Shown: positions 52,365-62,089, counted from the first letter of the stretch. The stretch is 64,000 bases of DNA from Desulfovibrio psychrotolerans (GCF_013340305.1 NZ_BLVP01000008.1:62001-126000); one strand, 5' to 3'. Program-made: numbers and translations. Notes: generated from the sequence alone by a model not told the origin.

Positions 52365-52895
52365 CTATTCGCAGACCTTCCACGGTTCGTTGACCATTCT
52401 GTCCACCCCGCGCACGGTGATGGACGGGCCGATGAGCGTGCCCACCACGGGCGTGAGCGGGGGGTAGGTGTATTGCACGGCAACCTGCACGATATCGCAC
52501 GGACCGCCCGCGCCGCCGCTCATGGCGGAAGGGTTGCTCTGCGGGAAGCTGGAGATTTCCAGCCCCACGGCCCCCTTGCCCGTGAAGGCGTCTATGGTGG
52601 CGAGCACCTTGTTTTCGATAAGGTTTTCGCGCGAACCGTCATCGTACCCGGCACCGGTAACGGCCACGCGGGCACCGGCCTGTGCCGCCTTGTCCATGGT
52701 GGCAGAGGCAAAGTACATGTAGCCCACCTCAACCAGCCCGAAGGCCAGCATCAGAAGAATGGGCAGGGCAAGGGCGAATTCCGCCGTGCTTATGCCGCGT
52801 GTGCCGGGCAGCAGGCGCAGGACCCGCCGGGAGAGGGCGGACAGGCTCCGGTATACGGCGGGACGCAAAGAGTGCATGGAGGCAACGGGTTGCAT
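52365..52895 (-). CDS. TadE-like pseudopilin-type protein (distal)
   Basis: A 176-aa minor pilus protein of the TadE/TadF type. After a basic cytoplasmic segment comes GTRGISTAEFALALPILLMLAFGLVEVGYMYF, where the Gly-Ile-Ser/Glu pattern and following transmembrane helix match TadE-like signals cut by the prepilin peptidase. The periplasmic part has a disulfide-capable Cys pair (PCDIV and KVCE). AGGAGGT precedes the ATG. It is the last recognisable member of the Tad cluster on this strand. Confidence 0.88.
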   Translation of the reverse strand: MQPVASMHSLRPAVYRSLSALSRRVLRLLPGTRGISTAEFALALPILLMLAFGLVEVGYMYFASATMDKAAQAGARVAVTGAGYDDGSRENLIENKVLATIDAFTGKGAVGLEISSFPQSNPSAMSGGAGGPCDIVQVAVQYTYPPLTPVVGTLIGPSITVRGVDRMVNEPWKVCE

Positions 52896-52908
52896 GGGGC
52901 ACCTCCTG

Positions 52909-54192
52909 TCAGTTTATGAGCCGCCAGCCGAGCTGACGACCGATTTTCTTGAACACGCCGTCGATATCATAGGCGGAGGGGGCGTCGAAGTAATGGTCTT
53001 CCGTCCCCGGAGTGGAGGAGGCGATGGCCTTCATAAGACCCACGTCCACGGCGTCCGAGTCGCCGAAGCGGATGGAGAAGATTTCTATGCCCGCTTCCTT
53101 GGCAAGCTTGGCTTCATCCAGCATGTACTGGTTGAGCTTGCCGCCGTTTTCGCAGTGGGAATTCATGTCCAGCATGCCGTAGTAGGCGTTGGTCCAGTAG
53201 TTGTTGGGCGTGTAGTTGAGCGCAAAGTTGCCGCCGCATTTGCCGTCTTCGGTATCGCCGTCGGTAAGGACGATCATAATCTTGCGCATATCTTTATCGG
53301 CAGAGGATTCTGTGTACGGAGCCTGCGGGGTGAGCATGTGCCGCGCCCACTTCATGCCCTCGGAGATGAGCGTGCCGGACCCGCTGCCCAGCCCGTTCTG
53401 CTTGGAGATGGCGCTCAGGATGACGGACTTGTCATCGGTAAGGCCCTGCGCATAGGGCATGGCCTCGCAGGTGTTCATGTCTACACGCAACTGGGAGCCG
53501 GAAGGGGTGCGGTATTTGGTCTTGTAGTATTCTTCGTGCAGGGTGGGATTCAGGGTGCCGTCCGCGTTGCGGCAGCCTGCGGGCAGGCCGTCCACGCCTG
53601 CGGGGATGCGCACCTTGCCCCGGAAGGGAACAAGACCGGCCTTGATCGAGGTTTTCAGGCCGTCCGGCATGACCAGGTTGACGAGGCGGGTGGCAGCGTT
53701 GTTGGTCTCGTTGATGGGCGCACCCTTCATGGAGCCGGAGTTGTCTATGACCAGCACGATCTCCAGCTTGTTGAAGCCCGCCGTGGCCCGCGCCGTGACA
53801 AGCTTGTTGTGCACGCCCAGCACAGGCATGAGCAGCAGCGGCACCGTGGCCTGTGTTTCCACATGCACGGAACGGGCAAGGCCGCCGGGAGCGACGGAAA
53901 CTATCTGCGCATCCGGGTAATTCTGCGTGAGATAATCCTCTGCTGCCGCAGCCACCTGACCGTTCGTTATGTCCGGGTCGTAGGGGAGCTGGAGGCTGCC
54001 CGCCAGTGCGGCTGCATCCGTCGCTGCCTGAAGGCGTGAGTGCGAGGTATAGAGCAGAGACGAATCCAGTGCCAGCGCGGCAGCGCCGATAACCACGGGA
54101 ATGATGACCGCAATAAGGGCCGCAGCCGCGCCCCGTTCGTCTGCATACAGGCGGCGCAGCCACCGGGGAATGATGTTGGATGCTGATTGCAT
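52909..54192 (-). CDS. TadG-like protein with von Willebrand A domain
   Basis: A 427-aa Tad-associated protein. The N terminus (DERGAAAALIAVIIPVVIGAAALALDSSLLY) is the Tad_G/TadE-like transmembrane signal. A vWA domain begins at NKLEIVLVIDNSGSMKG, a complete MIDAS DxSxS motif with D150, and includes KIMIVLTDGDTEDGKCGG. Such proteins are thought to anchor or time pilus assembly or mediate adhesion at the surface. GGAGG precedes the ATG. It lies 17 bp downstream of the tadE-like gene at 54210. Confidence 0.92.
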   Translation of the reverse strand: MQSASNIIPRWLRRLYADERGAAAALIAVIIPVVIGAAALALDSSLLYTSHSRLQAATDAAALAGSLQLPYDPDITNGQVAAAAEDYLTQNYPDAQIVSVAPGGLARSVHVETQATVPLLLMPVLGVHNKLVTARATAGFNKLEIVLVIDNSGSMKGAPINETNNAATRLVNLVMPDGLKTSIKAGLVPFRGKVRIPAGVDGLPAGCRNADGTLNPTLHEEYYKTKYRTPSGSQLRVDMNTCEAMPYAQGLTDDKSVILSAISKQNGLGSGSGTLISEGMKWARHMLTPQAPYTESSADKDMRKIMIVLTDGDTEDGKCGGNFALNYTPNNYWTNAYYGMLDMNSHCENGGKLNQYMLDEAKLAKEAGIEIFSIRFGDSDAVDVGLMKAIASSTPGTEDHYFDAPSAYDIDGVFKKIGRQLGWRLIN

Positions 54193-54209
54193 GGGTGCCT
54201 CCTGCCTGC

Positions 54210-54599
54210 CTATGGGACGGGCATGGTTGTCTTGGCCGAAAGGGTGTACAGGGACGGAAGGGGGCCATCCGCCTGCCTGTTTGCCAGAAACACGGACTGG
54301 TAGGCGTAGCGCACTTCCACGGTGACGGACGAGGCGCCCGCGTCCATGCTCACGGTGGTGGTCAGGGCGGCCACGGGCAGTTCGGTGACCACCGCTTCCA
54401 CGATGGGCCGTGCGGTGGACGGGTCGCCTGAAATGACTACCTGCCGCGCTGCAGAGCGGCTTGCCTCTGAAATGGTGGCATAGTTGTGCAGGGTGTTTGC
54501 CCCTTCCACCACCACGTACAGGACAAGGGCCAGCACGGGCAGGAGCAGGGCGATTTCCACGGCGGCCATGCCGTTTTCCGATGTGCGGAAGTTTTTCAT
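54210..54599 (-). CDS. tadE: TadE-like pseudopilin
   Basis: A 129-aa minor pilin. SENGMAAVEIALLLPVLALVLYVVVEGANTL is a classic TadE signal: a Gly-Met at the cleavage site, Glu at +5 and a hydrophobic helix. AAGGAG precedes the ATG. It lies 12 bp after the tadD-like gene. Confidence 0.9.
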   Translation of the reverse strand: MKNFRTSENGMAAVEIALLLPVLALVLYVVVEGANTLHNYATISEASRSAARQVVISGDPSTARPIVEAVVTELPVAALTTTVSMDAGASSVTVEVRYAYQSVFLANRQADGPLPSLYTLSAKTTMPVP

Positions 54600-54611
54600 G
54601 GGCGTTCTCCT

Positions 54612-56369
54612 TTAAGGCTGGTGCGCAAACGAGGTGCTTACGTGCAGCGCGGTAATGCCTGTGCCGGGGTGTGCCGGGACGGTGTTATCTTCCAGGGCGC
54701 GGGAATTGCGGGGGGCCGGGTTGGCGGTAGCGGCATCGCGCACGATGCGCACGCCCGTTTCCTTGTTGCCGTTTTGTTCCACATGTTCCGCCAGCGCGCG
54801 GCGGGCTTCTTCCAGCGTGGCGTAGCGGCCTGTAACCACCCGGTGCCAGTTGCCCTTGTCGGGCAAAGAGACGCTCAGCACGCGTGCATCCGCGCCGTGC
54901 TCTCTCAGCAGGTGTGCCTGTTGTTCCGCAATGTCATGCTGGCGGAAGGAGCTGACATGCAGCGTGTATGCGGCGTTGCCGGATGCGGCTGCCGGGGTTG
55001 CGGGGGATTCGGCATTGCCCGTTGCCTGGGTGGCAACCTGATCATTATGGCTGACCTGTCCGGAACGGGTGTTAGGTCCGGTTGTGTCGGGCAGGTCTTT
55101 TTCGCGCAGGGGAGATGCTGCCGTTGCGGTGGCACTGTCGGCAGCGGATTCCGCACGGGTAGGCTCAGGCTGTCGGGCCGTCCGTACAGACGTATATGCG
55201 GCGGTCTGCACAGGCGGTTGCAGGGCAAAGGCATGAACCGGCTGTACGGCGGAAGAAACGGGGCTGTACACGGCGGGCACGGGAGTAAAATCCTGTTCGC
55301 CTCCCATGTCGGGCAGCGTGCCGTGAGAAGGCGCAACCACGCCGGGAGTACGCGGGCCGAGCACATCGCCATGCGGGTCTGCCGTGCCGTAGCGGGCGGG
55401 GGCACTTTCGGTTCCCTGCGCGAACTGGGCGGCGAGGCGGGCGCGCTTCAGGTTTTCCGCAGCGCGTTGGTAGTAGGTGGGTTCGAGTTCGATGGCCTTT
55501 TCAAAGCTGGTGATGGCACGGGGGTATTGTCCGTCCAGAAAGAAGAAGTAGCCGAGGTTGTTCCATGCGGCGGCTTCGCCCCCGGCGGCGCGGAAGGCTT
55601 CCAGCGCCTCGCGGTAGCGGCCCATGCGGCACAGGGCAAGGCCCATGTTGTTGTATGCCTTGGAAGAGGGCGCGCCCAGCATGATGGCCTTGCGGAAGGC
55701 TTCCACGGCTTCGGCATCCTGCCCGAGCATGGAGTGGGCCAGACCTACGTTGTTGAACAGGTAGACGGCGTCCGGATGCTTCTCCAGCGCGTTGCGGAAG
55801 GTGGCGAGGGCGTTCTGGTATTCCTTGTTGTAATTGTGGATGGCACCCAGATGGTCGTATGCTTCCAGCAGCGAGGCATCCAGCACCAGCGCCTTCTCAA
55901 ACAGCTTGCGTGCCTCCGGGTACAGGCCGTTCATGAAGTAGACCTTGCCGGCGGCGGCGAAGCCCGGAGCATAGTCCGGGTTCTGTTCCATGACCGCCGT
56001 GAACTCTTCCAGCGCAGGGGCGGGCAACTGCTTTTCCAGCAGCACCATGCCGCGGCGGAAGCGGGCCTGCGTGAGGCCGGGGTCAAGCGCGGCGGCGCGG
56101 GAGTATTGTTCGAAGGCGAGTTCCTGCCGCCCCTGAGCCGCGTAGGAAAGGCCGCGCATGAGGCACTGGCGTGCTTCTGCCTGCTCCTTGGTGAGGTTGC
56201 GGTCTTCCTGTTTGCCGGTGAGTTCCTTGTCTTCCCCGATGAGGGAATGGCCGCTGTGGAAGCGCTCCATGAGCGACATGGACGCGGCCTTGTCCTTGCC
56301 GGTGGCGGTGCAGCCGCCCGCCAGTGCGGCGGTAAGGGCTATAAGGGCGATGATGGTGATGCGCTTCAT
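54612..56369 (-). CDS. TPR lipoprotein with C-terminal SPOR domain (TadD position)
   Basis: A 585-aa lipoprotein. The lipobox LAGG-C20 is clear. About seven TPR units follow from residue 45 to 300 (for example GLSYAAQGRQELAFEQYSRAAALDP and NNVGLAHSMLGQDAEAVEAFRKAI). A 150-residue low-complexity linker precedes a SPOR-type peptidoglycan-binding domain (YTLHVSSFRQHDIAEQQAHLLREHG ... WHRVVTGRYATLEEARRAL). TadD proteins normally have TPRs only. This fusion would tether the pilus machine to septal or denuded peptidoglycan. GGGAGGA precedes the ATG. Confidence 0.9.
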   Translation of the reverse strand: MKRITIIALIALTAALAGGCTATGKDKAASMSLMERFHSGHSLIGEDKELTGKQEDRNLTKEQAEARQCLMRGLSYAAQGRQELAFEQYSRAAALDPGLTQARFRRGMVLLEKQLPAPALEEFTAVMEQNPDYAPGFAAAGKVYFMNGLYPEARKLFEKALVLDASLLEAYDHLGAIHNYNKEYQNALATFRNALEKHPDAVYLFNNVGLAHSMLGQDAEAVEAFRKAIMLGAPSSKAYNNMGLALCRMGRYREALEAFRAAGGEAAAWNNLGYFFFLDGQYPRAITSFEKAIELEPTYYQRAAENLKRARLAAQFAQGTESAPARYGTADPHGDVLGPRTPGVVAPSHGTLPDMGGEQDFTPVPAVYSPVSSAVQPVHAFALQPPVQTAAYTSVRTARQPEPTRAESAADSATATAASPLREKDLPDTTGPNTRSGQVSHNDQVATQATGNAESPATPAAASGNAAYTLHVSSFRQHDIAEQQAHLLREHGADARVLSVSLPDKGNWHRVVTGRYATLEEARRALAEHVEQNGNKETGVRIVRDAATANPAPRNSRALEDNTVPAHPGTGITALHVSTSFAHQP

Positions 56370-56431
56370 GGTTCCTCCCGGCGGACGGTCCGCCTTGTAT
56401 GTTCTGCCTGCCCCGTGCCGGGGCGTATGGT

Positions 56432-57472
56432 CTACAGTTTGGAAAACACGTTCATAAGCTGTATGCCCGCCGGGCCCATGATGGCCACGAACAGCGCGGG
56501 CAGGATGAAGAAAATGAGCGGAAACAGCATCTTCACCGGCAGCTTGGCGGCTATTTCCTCCGCCCGTTGGTAGCGCGTGGTGCGCATGTGGTCCGAATAG
56601 ACGCGCAGGGTGGCGGCGATGCTGGTGCCGAAGGTGTCTGCCTGCACGATAAGGGTGACAAGGCTGTTCATATCATCCAGACCAACGCGGCGGGCGAGAT
56701 TCTTCAGCGCGTCTGTGCGGCTTTTGCCCGCCCGCAGTTCAAGGATGACGGTGTTCAGTTCGCCGGAAAGTTCCGGATTGGTGGCGCGCATCTCACGCGC
56801 TATGCGGTTGATGGCCTGATCAATACCCATGCCGGATTCCACGCAGACCACCAGCAGGTCCAGTGCATCGGGCAGGGCGTTGGTTATGGCGCGGCGGCGG
56901 CGGGTGGTGCGCATGCGCAGCCAGATATTGGGAATGTACATGCCCAGCACGGCGGGAAAGATGAAAATGAGGGCCATGAGTGCCGGGGGAATCTGCTCCC
57001 GCATGGTCAGGCACACTGCCGAGGCGCTGAGCAGACCCAGCAGCACAAGGCCGCCCTTGACGCCCCAGAAGATGCGGTTGGCGCGGGCGGGATTGGCAAA
57101 GCCCGCGCGGACCATGGAGAGGTTGGCTTCCGTAAGCTCATCCTGCTTGGTAGGGCTGAGATGTTCGCCCATGCGGTCTGCCGCCGAGGCAAAGCGTGCG
57201 AGCAGGAGGCGCAGCGAGGAAGGCTGTGCCTGCTCTGCCACTCCCGCGCCGTTTGCAAGGGCAGCTCCCCCGTTGCGGAACAGGGCGTTTGCATGCAGTC
57301 CCCTGCCGGAGGAACGGGCCGGATTGGTTGCGTTATCCACCCGCCGCTTCATGCTGTGCAGGCGGTTGCGGTTGCCCAGCAGCCGCGCAAGGGCGGAGAC
57401 GATGAGCAGTATGGCGGCGGATGCCAGCCCGGCGGCGATGATGGGGGCGTAAGTGTGCATATCCATACTCAT
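56432..57472 (-). CDS. tadC: TadC inner-membrane platform protein
   Basis: A 346-aa type II secretion F-domain protein forming half of the Tad inner-membrane platform. The T2SSF region has LPDALDLLVVCVESGMGIDQAINRIARE and LVTLIVQADTFGTSIAATLRVYSDHMRTTRYQRAEE, followed by a terminal hydrophobic helix. CGGAGC precedes the ATG. It starts 8 bp after the tadB stop, so the two are probably co-translated. Confidence 0.94.
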   Translation of the reverse strand: MSMDMHTYAPIIAAGLASAAILLIVSALARLLGNRNRLHSMKRRVDNATNPARSSGRGLHANALFRNGGAALANGAGVAEQAQPSSLRLLLARFASAADRMGEHLSPTKQDELTEANLSMVRAGFANPARANRIFWGVKGGLVLLGLLSASAVCLTMREQIPPALMALIFIFPAVLGMYIPNIWLRMRTTRRRRAITNALPDALDLLVVCVESGMGIDQAINRIAREMRATNPELSGELNTVILELRAGKSRTDALKNLARRVGLDDMNSLVTLIVQADTFGTSIAATLRVYSDHMRTTRYQRAEEIAAKLPVKMLFPLIFFILPALFVAIMGPAGIQLMNVFSKL

Positions 57473-57480
57473 GTGCTCCG

Positions 57481-58452
57481 TCAGACCCTGATGGTGATGA
57501 GACGCTTGAGCGCCACAGCGCCCACTGCCATCTGGATGAAGGCGTTGGTGAGCAGGAACCTGCCTTCTTCCGTGGAGTAGAGCAGGCCCATGTAATCCGG
57601 GTTAATGAAGTGGATGATGGTGCCTATGCCGAACGGCAGCGCCATGAGTACATAGGCGGTGAGCTTGCCTTCTGCCGAGAGGGTGCGGACCCTGCCGTCG
57701 AACTTGAACCGCTCGCGCACCAGACGGCCTATGTTGCCTACTATTTCCGCAAGGTTGCCGCCGGTTTCGCGCTGGATGTTCACGGAGACCACGAAGAATT
57801 TGAGGTCCGGGCAGTCCACACGGTGCAGCAGGTTAGCCAGCGCCGCATCCATGGCTATGCCGAAATTCAGCTCATCAAGGGTCTTGGAAAATTCCGGTCC
57901 GATGGGGTCGGGCATTTCTTCCGCCACCATGCGCAATCCCTGCGTAAAGGCGTGTCCTGCCTTGAGCGCACGGGCGATGAGGTCCAGGGCATCGGGCAAC
58001 TGCCGCTGGAACTGGGCCATGCGCTTGTCCTTACGGCGCAGCAGCCACGCAAAGGGGGCATAGGCGGCAAGGAGCGAAGGCACGGGGCGCAGATAGGGGC
58101 TGACCGTGGCAAACTGCATGAGGAACCACGCCAGCACCGCCCCGACACCGCCCAGCAGCATGAGGGTGCCGATATTCACGTCCACCTGAGCCTGCTCGCG
58201 GATGCGTTCCCACTTGCCCGCCCAGCGCAGTTGGTTGAGCAGGGTGTGCAGCCACGGCACGGAAGAGAAGCTGTGGTGCCGTTCTATGGACACGCTTTCC
58301 GCCTGCTCCAGCGTGGCGCGCAGGCGTCCAAGGCGTTTGCTCACCTGCTCCTGACGTCTGCGCCTGCGGGAAAGCAGCAGATTGACCACGCCCAGATACA
58401 GGACGAAGAGGCCAATGACGGCGAGGGCGGCTATGAGGGTTGCGGCGGTCAT
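57481..58452 (-). CDS. tadB: TadB inner-membrane platform protein
   Basis: A 323-aa T2SSF protein that pairs with TadC. An N-terminal helix (5-27) is followed by a basic region. LPDALDLIARALKAGHAFTQGLRMVAEEMPDPIG and FFVVSVNIQRETGGNLAEIVGNIGRLVRERFKF form the conserved F domain. AAGGAG precedes the ATG. Confidence 0.94.
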   Translation of the reverse strand: MTAATLIAALAVIGLFVLYLGVVNLLLSRRRRRQEQVSKRLGRLRATLEQAESVSIERHHSFSSVPWLHTLLNQLRWAGKWERIREQAQVDVNIGTLMLLGGVGAVLAWFLMQFATVSPYLRPVPSLLAAYAPFAWLLRRKDKRMAQFQRQLPDALDLIARALKAGHAFTQGLRMVAEEMPDPIGPEFSKTLDELNFGIAMDAALANLLHRVDCPDLKFFVVSVNIQRETGGNLAEIVGNIGRLVRERFKFDGRVRTLSAEGKLTAYVLMALPFGIGTIIHFINPDYMGLLYSTEEGRFLLTNAFIQMAVGAVALKRLITIRV

Positions 58453-58489
58453 GTGATGCTCCTTGGAAGTGGCCTTGCCATGCCAACGG

Positions 58490-60511
58490 TTACTGGCGGG
58501 CTTCCCGCAGGGTGGGGTCGAACAGCGAGGGCGGCAGGTCTATGCCCTGTGCCTGCAGGCGTGCCGAGAACTTGGGCCGGATGCCTGTGCAGACGAATTG
58601 ACCGATAACTTTACGGTTTTCGTCTATGCCGGTCTGCTTGAATGAGAAAATTTCCTGCAGGGTTATGGCATCGCCTTCCATGCCGGTTATTTCTTGCAGG
58701 CTGAGCAGTTTGCGCGAGCCGTCCGAGAGCCGGTTCACCTGAATGATCACGTCCACGGCAGAGGCTATGTAGCGCTTGAGCGACTTGTCCGCGATATTCA
58801 GCCCCGCCATGGCGACCATGGTTTCAAGGCGCATCAGGCAGTCACGCGGATTGTTGGCGTGAATGGTGGTGAGGGAGCCGTCGTGCCCCGTGTTCATGGC
58901 TTGCAGCATGTCCAGCACTTCACTGGAGCGTACTTCGCCCACGATGATGCGGTCCGGGCGCATGCGCAGGCAGTTCTTGACCAGATCGCGGGCGTTTACC
59001 TCGCCGTTGCCTTCTATGTTGGCGGGGCGGGTTTCCAGCCGAACCACGTGATCCTGCTTCATCTGCAGTTCCGCCGCATCCTCTATGGTGACGATGCGTT
59101 CGTCATGGGGGATGAAGCGCGACAGGCAGTTGAGCATGGTTGTCTTGCCCGATCCCGTGCCGCCGGAGACGATGCAGTTAAGCCGCGCCCGCACGATGCC
59201 CTTGAGCACCTCGCCTATCTCGGGCGTGAGGGCGTTGAAGCGGATGAGGTCGTCCAGTTCCAGCGGGTCCTTGGAGAACCGGCGGATGGAAAGGCTGGGA
59301 CCGTCCAGCGCCAGCGGCGGGATAATGGCGTTCACGCGGGAGCCGTCCAGAAGGCGGGCGTCCACCATGGGAGAGGCTTCATCCACGCGGCGTCCCACCT
59401 GTGCTACGATGCGGTCTATGATCTTGCGCAGGTGCGTGTCGTCCTTGAAGCGGGTGGGCACCCTCTGCAGCTTGCCGTGACGCTCCACATATACCTGCCG
59501 GTAGTTATTCACCAGAATATCGGACACGGTGGGATCTTGCAGGAGCGGTTCCAGCGGTCCCAGACCCAGCACCTCATCCTGCACCTCGCGCAGGATGTCG
59601 CGGCGTTCGCGGGAGTTCAGGGGAGCCTGCCGGAATTCCTCGCGCAGCAGCCGTTCCACAAGGCGGCTTATCTCTTCGCGCAGACGGGCAGGGGGCAGGG
59701 CTTCCACGGCGGTGAGGTCCAGCATTTCTATGAGCCGCTCGTGGATCTGAGATTTGACCAGATAATAACTTTCGTCCCGCGCGGGCTGTTCCGGAGATTG
59801 GGGGTCTGTGTGCGCACCAGCCTTGGACATTCCGGTTACAGCCGGGGCGACTGTTACGGCCGGGGCGGCCAGGGTGGCAGAAACTGGGGACACAGGGGCT
59901 TCAGGTTGCGCAAAAGATAGCGGGGGCAGGTCGCCCGGAGTAGCCTGCTGGGCGGCTGCGGCTGCCGTAGCTCTGTGTGGACGGGAGGCCGCGTCTGTTG
60001 CCGCAGCCGGTTCGGAACCGGCTGGTTCCGGGTCCAGCTCAAGCAGGTCCAGCAGGGTATGGGCCGATGCCTGTTCCGCAGGTGCGCCGGGAGTGGCAGA
60101 ACCTGTCCGGGCGTCCGGTCCGATGTGGTCGATATGGCCGATGTGGCCGATGTGGTCAGTCGGGGCTCTATGCATGGCATTCTGCTGGAGCAGCGTGCCC
60201 CGGCGGAGTGTCGCGTCAGGATAAGCCGTAACGGGCTGCGCCTCGCCGCGGGCGGCGTGTGCTTCTTCCTGCGAAAAGGATAACGGGGGCATGGATTCCG
60301 ACAGGTGAAGCGGGTGAAGCGGGTGAAGCGGCTGGCGCGCGGTGTGTTGTTCCAGCGTATCCGTGGTGTTCGGCGTACCCGTAATTTCCGGCGTCAGTGG
60401 CTGCGCTGTTGCGGCTGCGCGGGCGGGCGCAGGAACTGCGATGACCTGAGCGACTTCCGTCGGTTCCGGGGTGCGGCGTGTGCTGCGGTTCAGTCTGGCA
60501 AGCAGTGACAT
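58490..60511 (-). CDS. tadA: TadA/CpaF secretion ATPase with long N-terminal extension
   Basis: A 673-aa ATPase that powers Tad pilus assembly. The conserved CpaF part begins near residue 250. Walker A is GGTGSGKTT (450-458), Walker B is near [11 protein letters not shown], and the Asp box is [11 protein letters not shown]. Typical CpaF proteins are about 450-500 aa. Here residues 1-245 are a low-complexity Pro/Ala/Thr-rich extension with HPLHPLHL and [12 protein letters not shown] repeats and two copies of PPLSF(S/A)Q at about 75 and 196. GGGAGGC precedes the ATG, so the extension is probably translated. It starts 3 bp after the tadZ stop. Confidence 0.93.
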   Translation of the reverse strand: MSLLARLNRSTRRTPEPTEVAQVIAVPAPARAAATAQPLTPEITGTPNTTDTLEQHTARQPLHPLHPLHLSESMPPLSFSQEEAHAARGEAQPVTAYPDATLRRGTLLQQNAMHRAPTDHIGHIGHIDHIGPDARTGSATPGAPAEQASAHTLLDLLELDPEPAGSEPAAATDAASRPHRATAAAAAQQATPGDLPPLSFAQPEAPVSPVSATLAAPAVTVAPAVTGMSKAGAHTDPQSPEQPARDESYYLVKSQIHERLIEMLDLTAVEALPPARLREEISRLVERLLREEFRQAPLNSRERRDILREVQDEVLGLGPLEPLLQDPTVSDILVNNYRQVYVERHGKLQRVPTRFKDDTHLRKIIDRIVAQVGRRVDEASPMVDARLLDGSRVNAIIPPLALDGPSLSIRRFSKDPLELDDLIRFNALTPEIGEVLKGIVRARLNCIVSGGTGSGKTTMLNCLSRFIPHDERIVTIEDAAELQMKQDHVVRLETRPANIEGNGEVNARDLVKNCLRMRPDRIIVGEVRSSEVLDMLQAMNTGHDGSLTTIHANNPRDCLMRLETMVAMAGLNIADKSLKRYIASAVDVIIQVNRLSDGSRKLLSLQEITGMEGDAITLQEIFSFKQTGIDENRKVIGQFVCTGIRPKFSARLQAQGIDLPPSLFDPTLREARQ

Positions 60512-60514
60512 GGG

Positions 60515-61735
60515 TTAGCCTCCCGCGCCCTGCAAGACGTGCAGGGGTGTTTCTGCCATATCGTCCGCGCCGTTGCGGAACAGTCTTCCGAACAGGCCGG
60601 ACGCCTTGCGCTGCGCTTCCGTGCGCACGAACGTGGTGGCCAGTTTGCCGATGTTGCGGGTAAGGGGCGATTTGGGGGCGGAGTCCCGCAGGGGCGTGCC
60701 CTGATTGATGGCGCTTACCGCTGCCACGTAATCTTCATCCACCTTCCATGCGATGGGGCGGCCCAGCAGTTCTTCCGCTTCGGCAAGGGCAACGCCTGCC
60801 TTGGGCGTGTAGCGGTTGGCAATGATGCGTATCTTGTCCGCCACGTCCGGTTCCACGTTATCCAGCGTTTCCAGCAGACGGCGGGTGTTGGCGAGGCAGG
60901 GCAGGGAAAGTTCCGTGACCATGAGTACAGCGTCTGCCTCACGCATGGAGGCGAGGCTCAGTTCGTCCACCAGCGGGCTGCCGTCCACGAAGACGGTGGA
61001 ATACAGCGAACGCAGGATGCGCAGCATGGTGCCTATGGCCTGCGGAGCTGCGGAGCCGGTGTCTTCCGAGCGGTCCGGGGCAGCGAGGATGTCCAGCCCG
61101 GAGGCATGGCGGACCATGAGGCTCTGCATGAACGCATCGTCCAGCCGGTGGGCGTTGTGCGTGGCAGCCGCCCATGTGTGGGTGTAGTGCATATCCAGAA
61201 AAAGGGGCACCTCGCCCTGCGGCTGGCGCATATCTACCAGTGCGGCGGGGCGCGCGCCGTCCAGGGCAGAGGCTTCCACTCCCAGATTGACGGCAAGGGT
61301 GGTCACGCCCGTGCCGGGCTTGCCGCCCAGCAGGTGAATGACCCTGCCCTGCCGCTGCGGATGGGGGGCTGCTGCCTGCGCTGAATGGGCGGTGCGGACG
61401 GTGAAGCGGTCCAGCGCGGCGCGGAATTCTCCCACCTTGAGGGGGAAGGGCAGGTATTCCGTGGCACCGGCACGCATGCTGGCAAGGATGAGGTCCGCAT
61501 CCTGCGCAGGGCCGAGCACGAACACTTCCCGTACTTCCGGCAGGGCGAGCAGGTCCGAAATGACGGATACGTTCTGCGCGGTGCGTACTTCTGCCACCAC
61601 CAAACCGGACGCGGCTGCATCTTCCGGCGTGCCGGGCAGCACGGCGGAAAAACGCGCGTCATCCGCCACCAGCCGTGCGAACGAGGCGGCGGCTTCCGGG
61701 TGGTGCAGTCTGAAGTGGATGGATACGGCGGTCAT
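60515..61735 (-). CDS. tadZ: TadZ/CpaE pilus-positioning ATPase-like protein
   Basis: A 406-aa protein that localises the Tad machine. An N-terminal receiver-like domain (about 1-115) without a phosphoacceptor is followed by a MinD/ParA-like domain starting HLLGGKPGTGVTTLAVNLG. The deviant Walker A keeps the signature Lys (K139) but has V144 where the second Lys would be, as in many CpaE proteins. ALVDMRQPQGEVPLFLD is the Walker A-prime region. The 5' end lies 26 bp downstream of the lipoprotein gene. Confidence 0.9.
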   Translation of the reverse strand: MTAVSIHFRLHHPEAAASFARLVADDARFSAVLPGTPEDAAASGLVVAEVRTAQNVSVISDLLALPEVREVFVLGPAQDADLILASMRAGATEYLPFPLKVGEFRAALDRFTVRTAHSAQAAAPHPQRQGRVIHLLGGKPGTGVTTLAVNLGVEASALDGARPAALVDMRQPQGEVPLFLDMHYTHTWAAATHNAHRLDDAFMQSLMVRHASGLDILAAPDRSEDTGSAAPQAIGTMLRILRSLYSTVFVDGSPLVDELSLASMREADAVLMVTELSLPCLANTRRLLETLDNVEPDVADKIRIIANRYTPKAGVALAEAEELLGRPIAWKVDEDYVAAVSAINQGTPLRDSAPKSPLTRNIGKLATTFVRTEAQRKASGLFGRLFRNGADDMAETPLHVLQGAGG

Positions 61736-61761
61736 GATGATTCTCCGTTTCTGCGGACGCG

Positions 61762-62064
61762 CTACTGCTTATCCTGCATGAGGAAGCGCATGACTTCGTT
61801 GAAGGTGGGGCCTTTGTCTTCCGGCGTGGGCTGCTGGTAGGCTTGGATGGCGCGCTGAGAGAGCTTGCCGTCCATGCCGGTGACGGGGTCGGACCCGGCG
61901 GGAATGGGATCGAACTTCTGTGCCTGTAACTGCTGGCGGTAGGAGGCGCCGAGGGGATCGTTGAACCCCTGCTGCCCCACGGGCTTGTCCAGGTCGCGCA
62001 CGGCAGCGCATCCGCCCAGAAAGGTGGCGGCGGCGAGAAGAATGATGGTTGCGCGGTGAGTCAT
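61762..62064 (-). CDS. Small lipoprotein in the Tad operon
   Basis: A 100-aa lipoprotein with lipobox LGGC (C19), then a short polar sequence without a recognised domain. It occupies the place of CpaD/RcpB between secretin and TadZ. It is much shorter than CpaD and may be a secretin pilotin or partner. AGGAG precedes the ATG. Confidence 0.8.
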   Translation of the reverse strand: MTHRATIILLAAATFLGGCAAVRDLDKPVGQQGFNDPLGASYRQQLQAQKFDPIPAGSDPVTGMDGKLSQRAIQAYQQPTPEDKGPTFNEVMRFLMQDKQ

Positions 62065-62089
62065 GGTTCTGCTCCTGTATCCTGTACCG

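Noticed and set aside
54486-56573. 695-codon plus-strand frame
   Set aside because: It is antisense to the TPR-SPOR lipoprotein gene, has no ribosome binding site and no recognisable domain.
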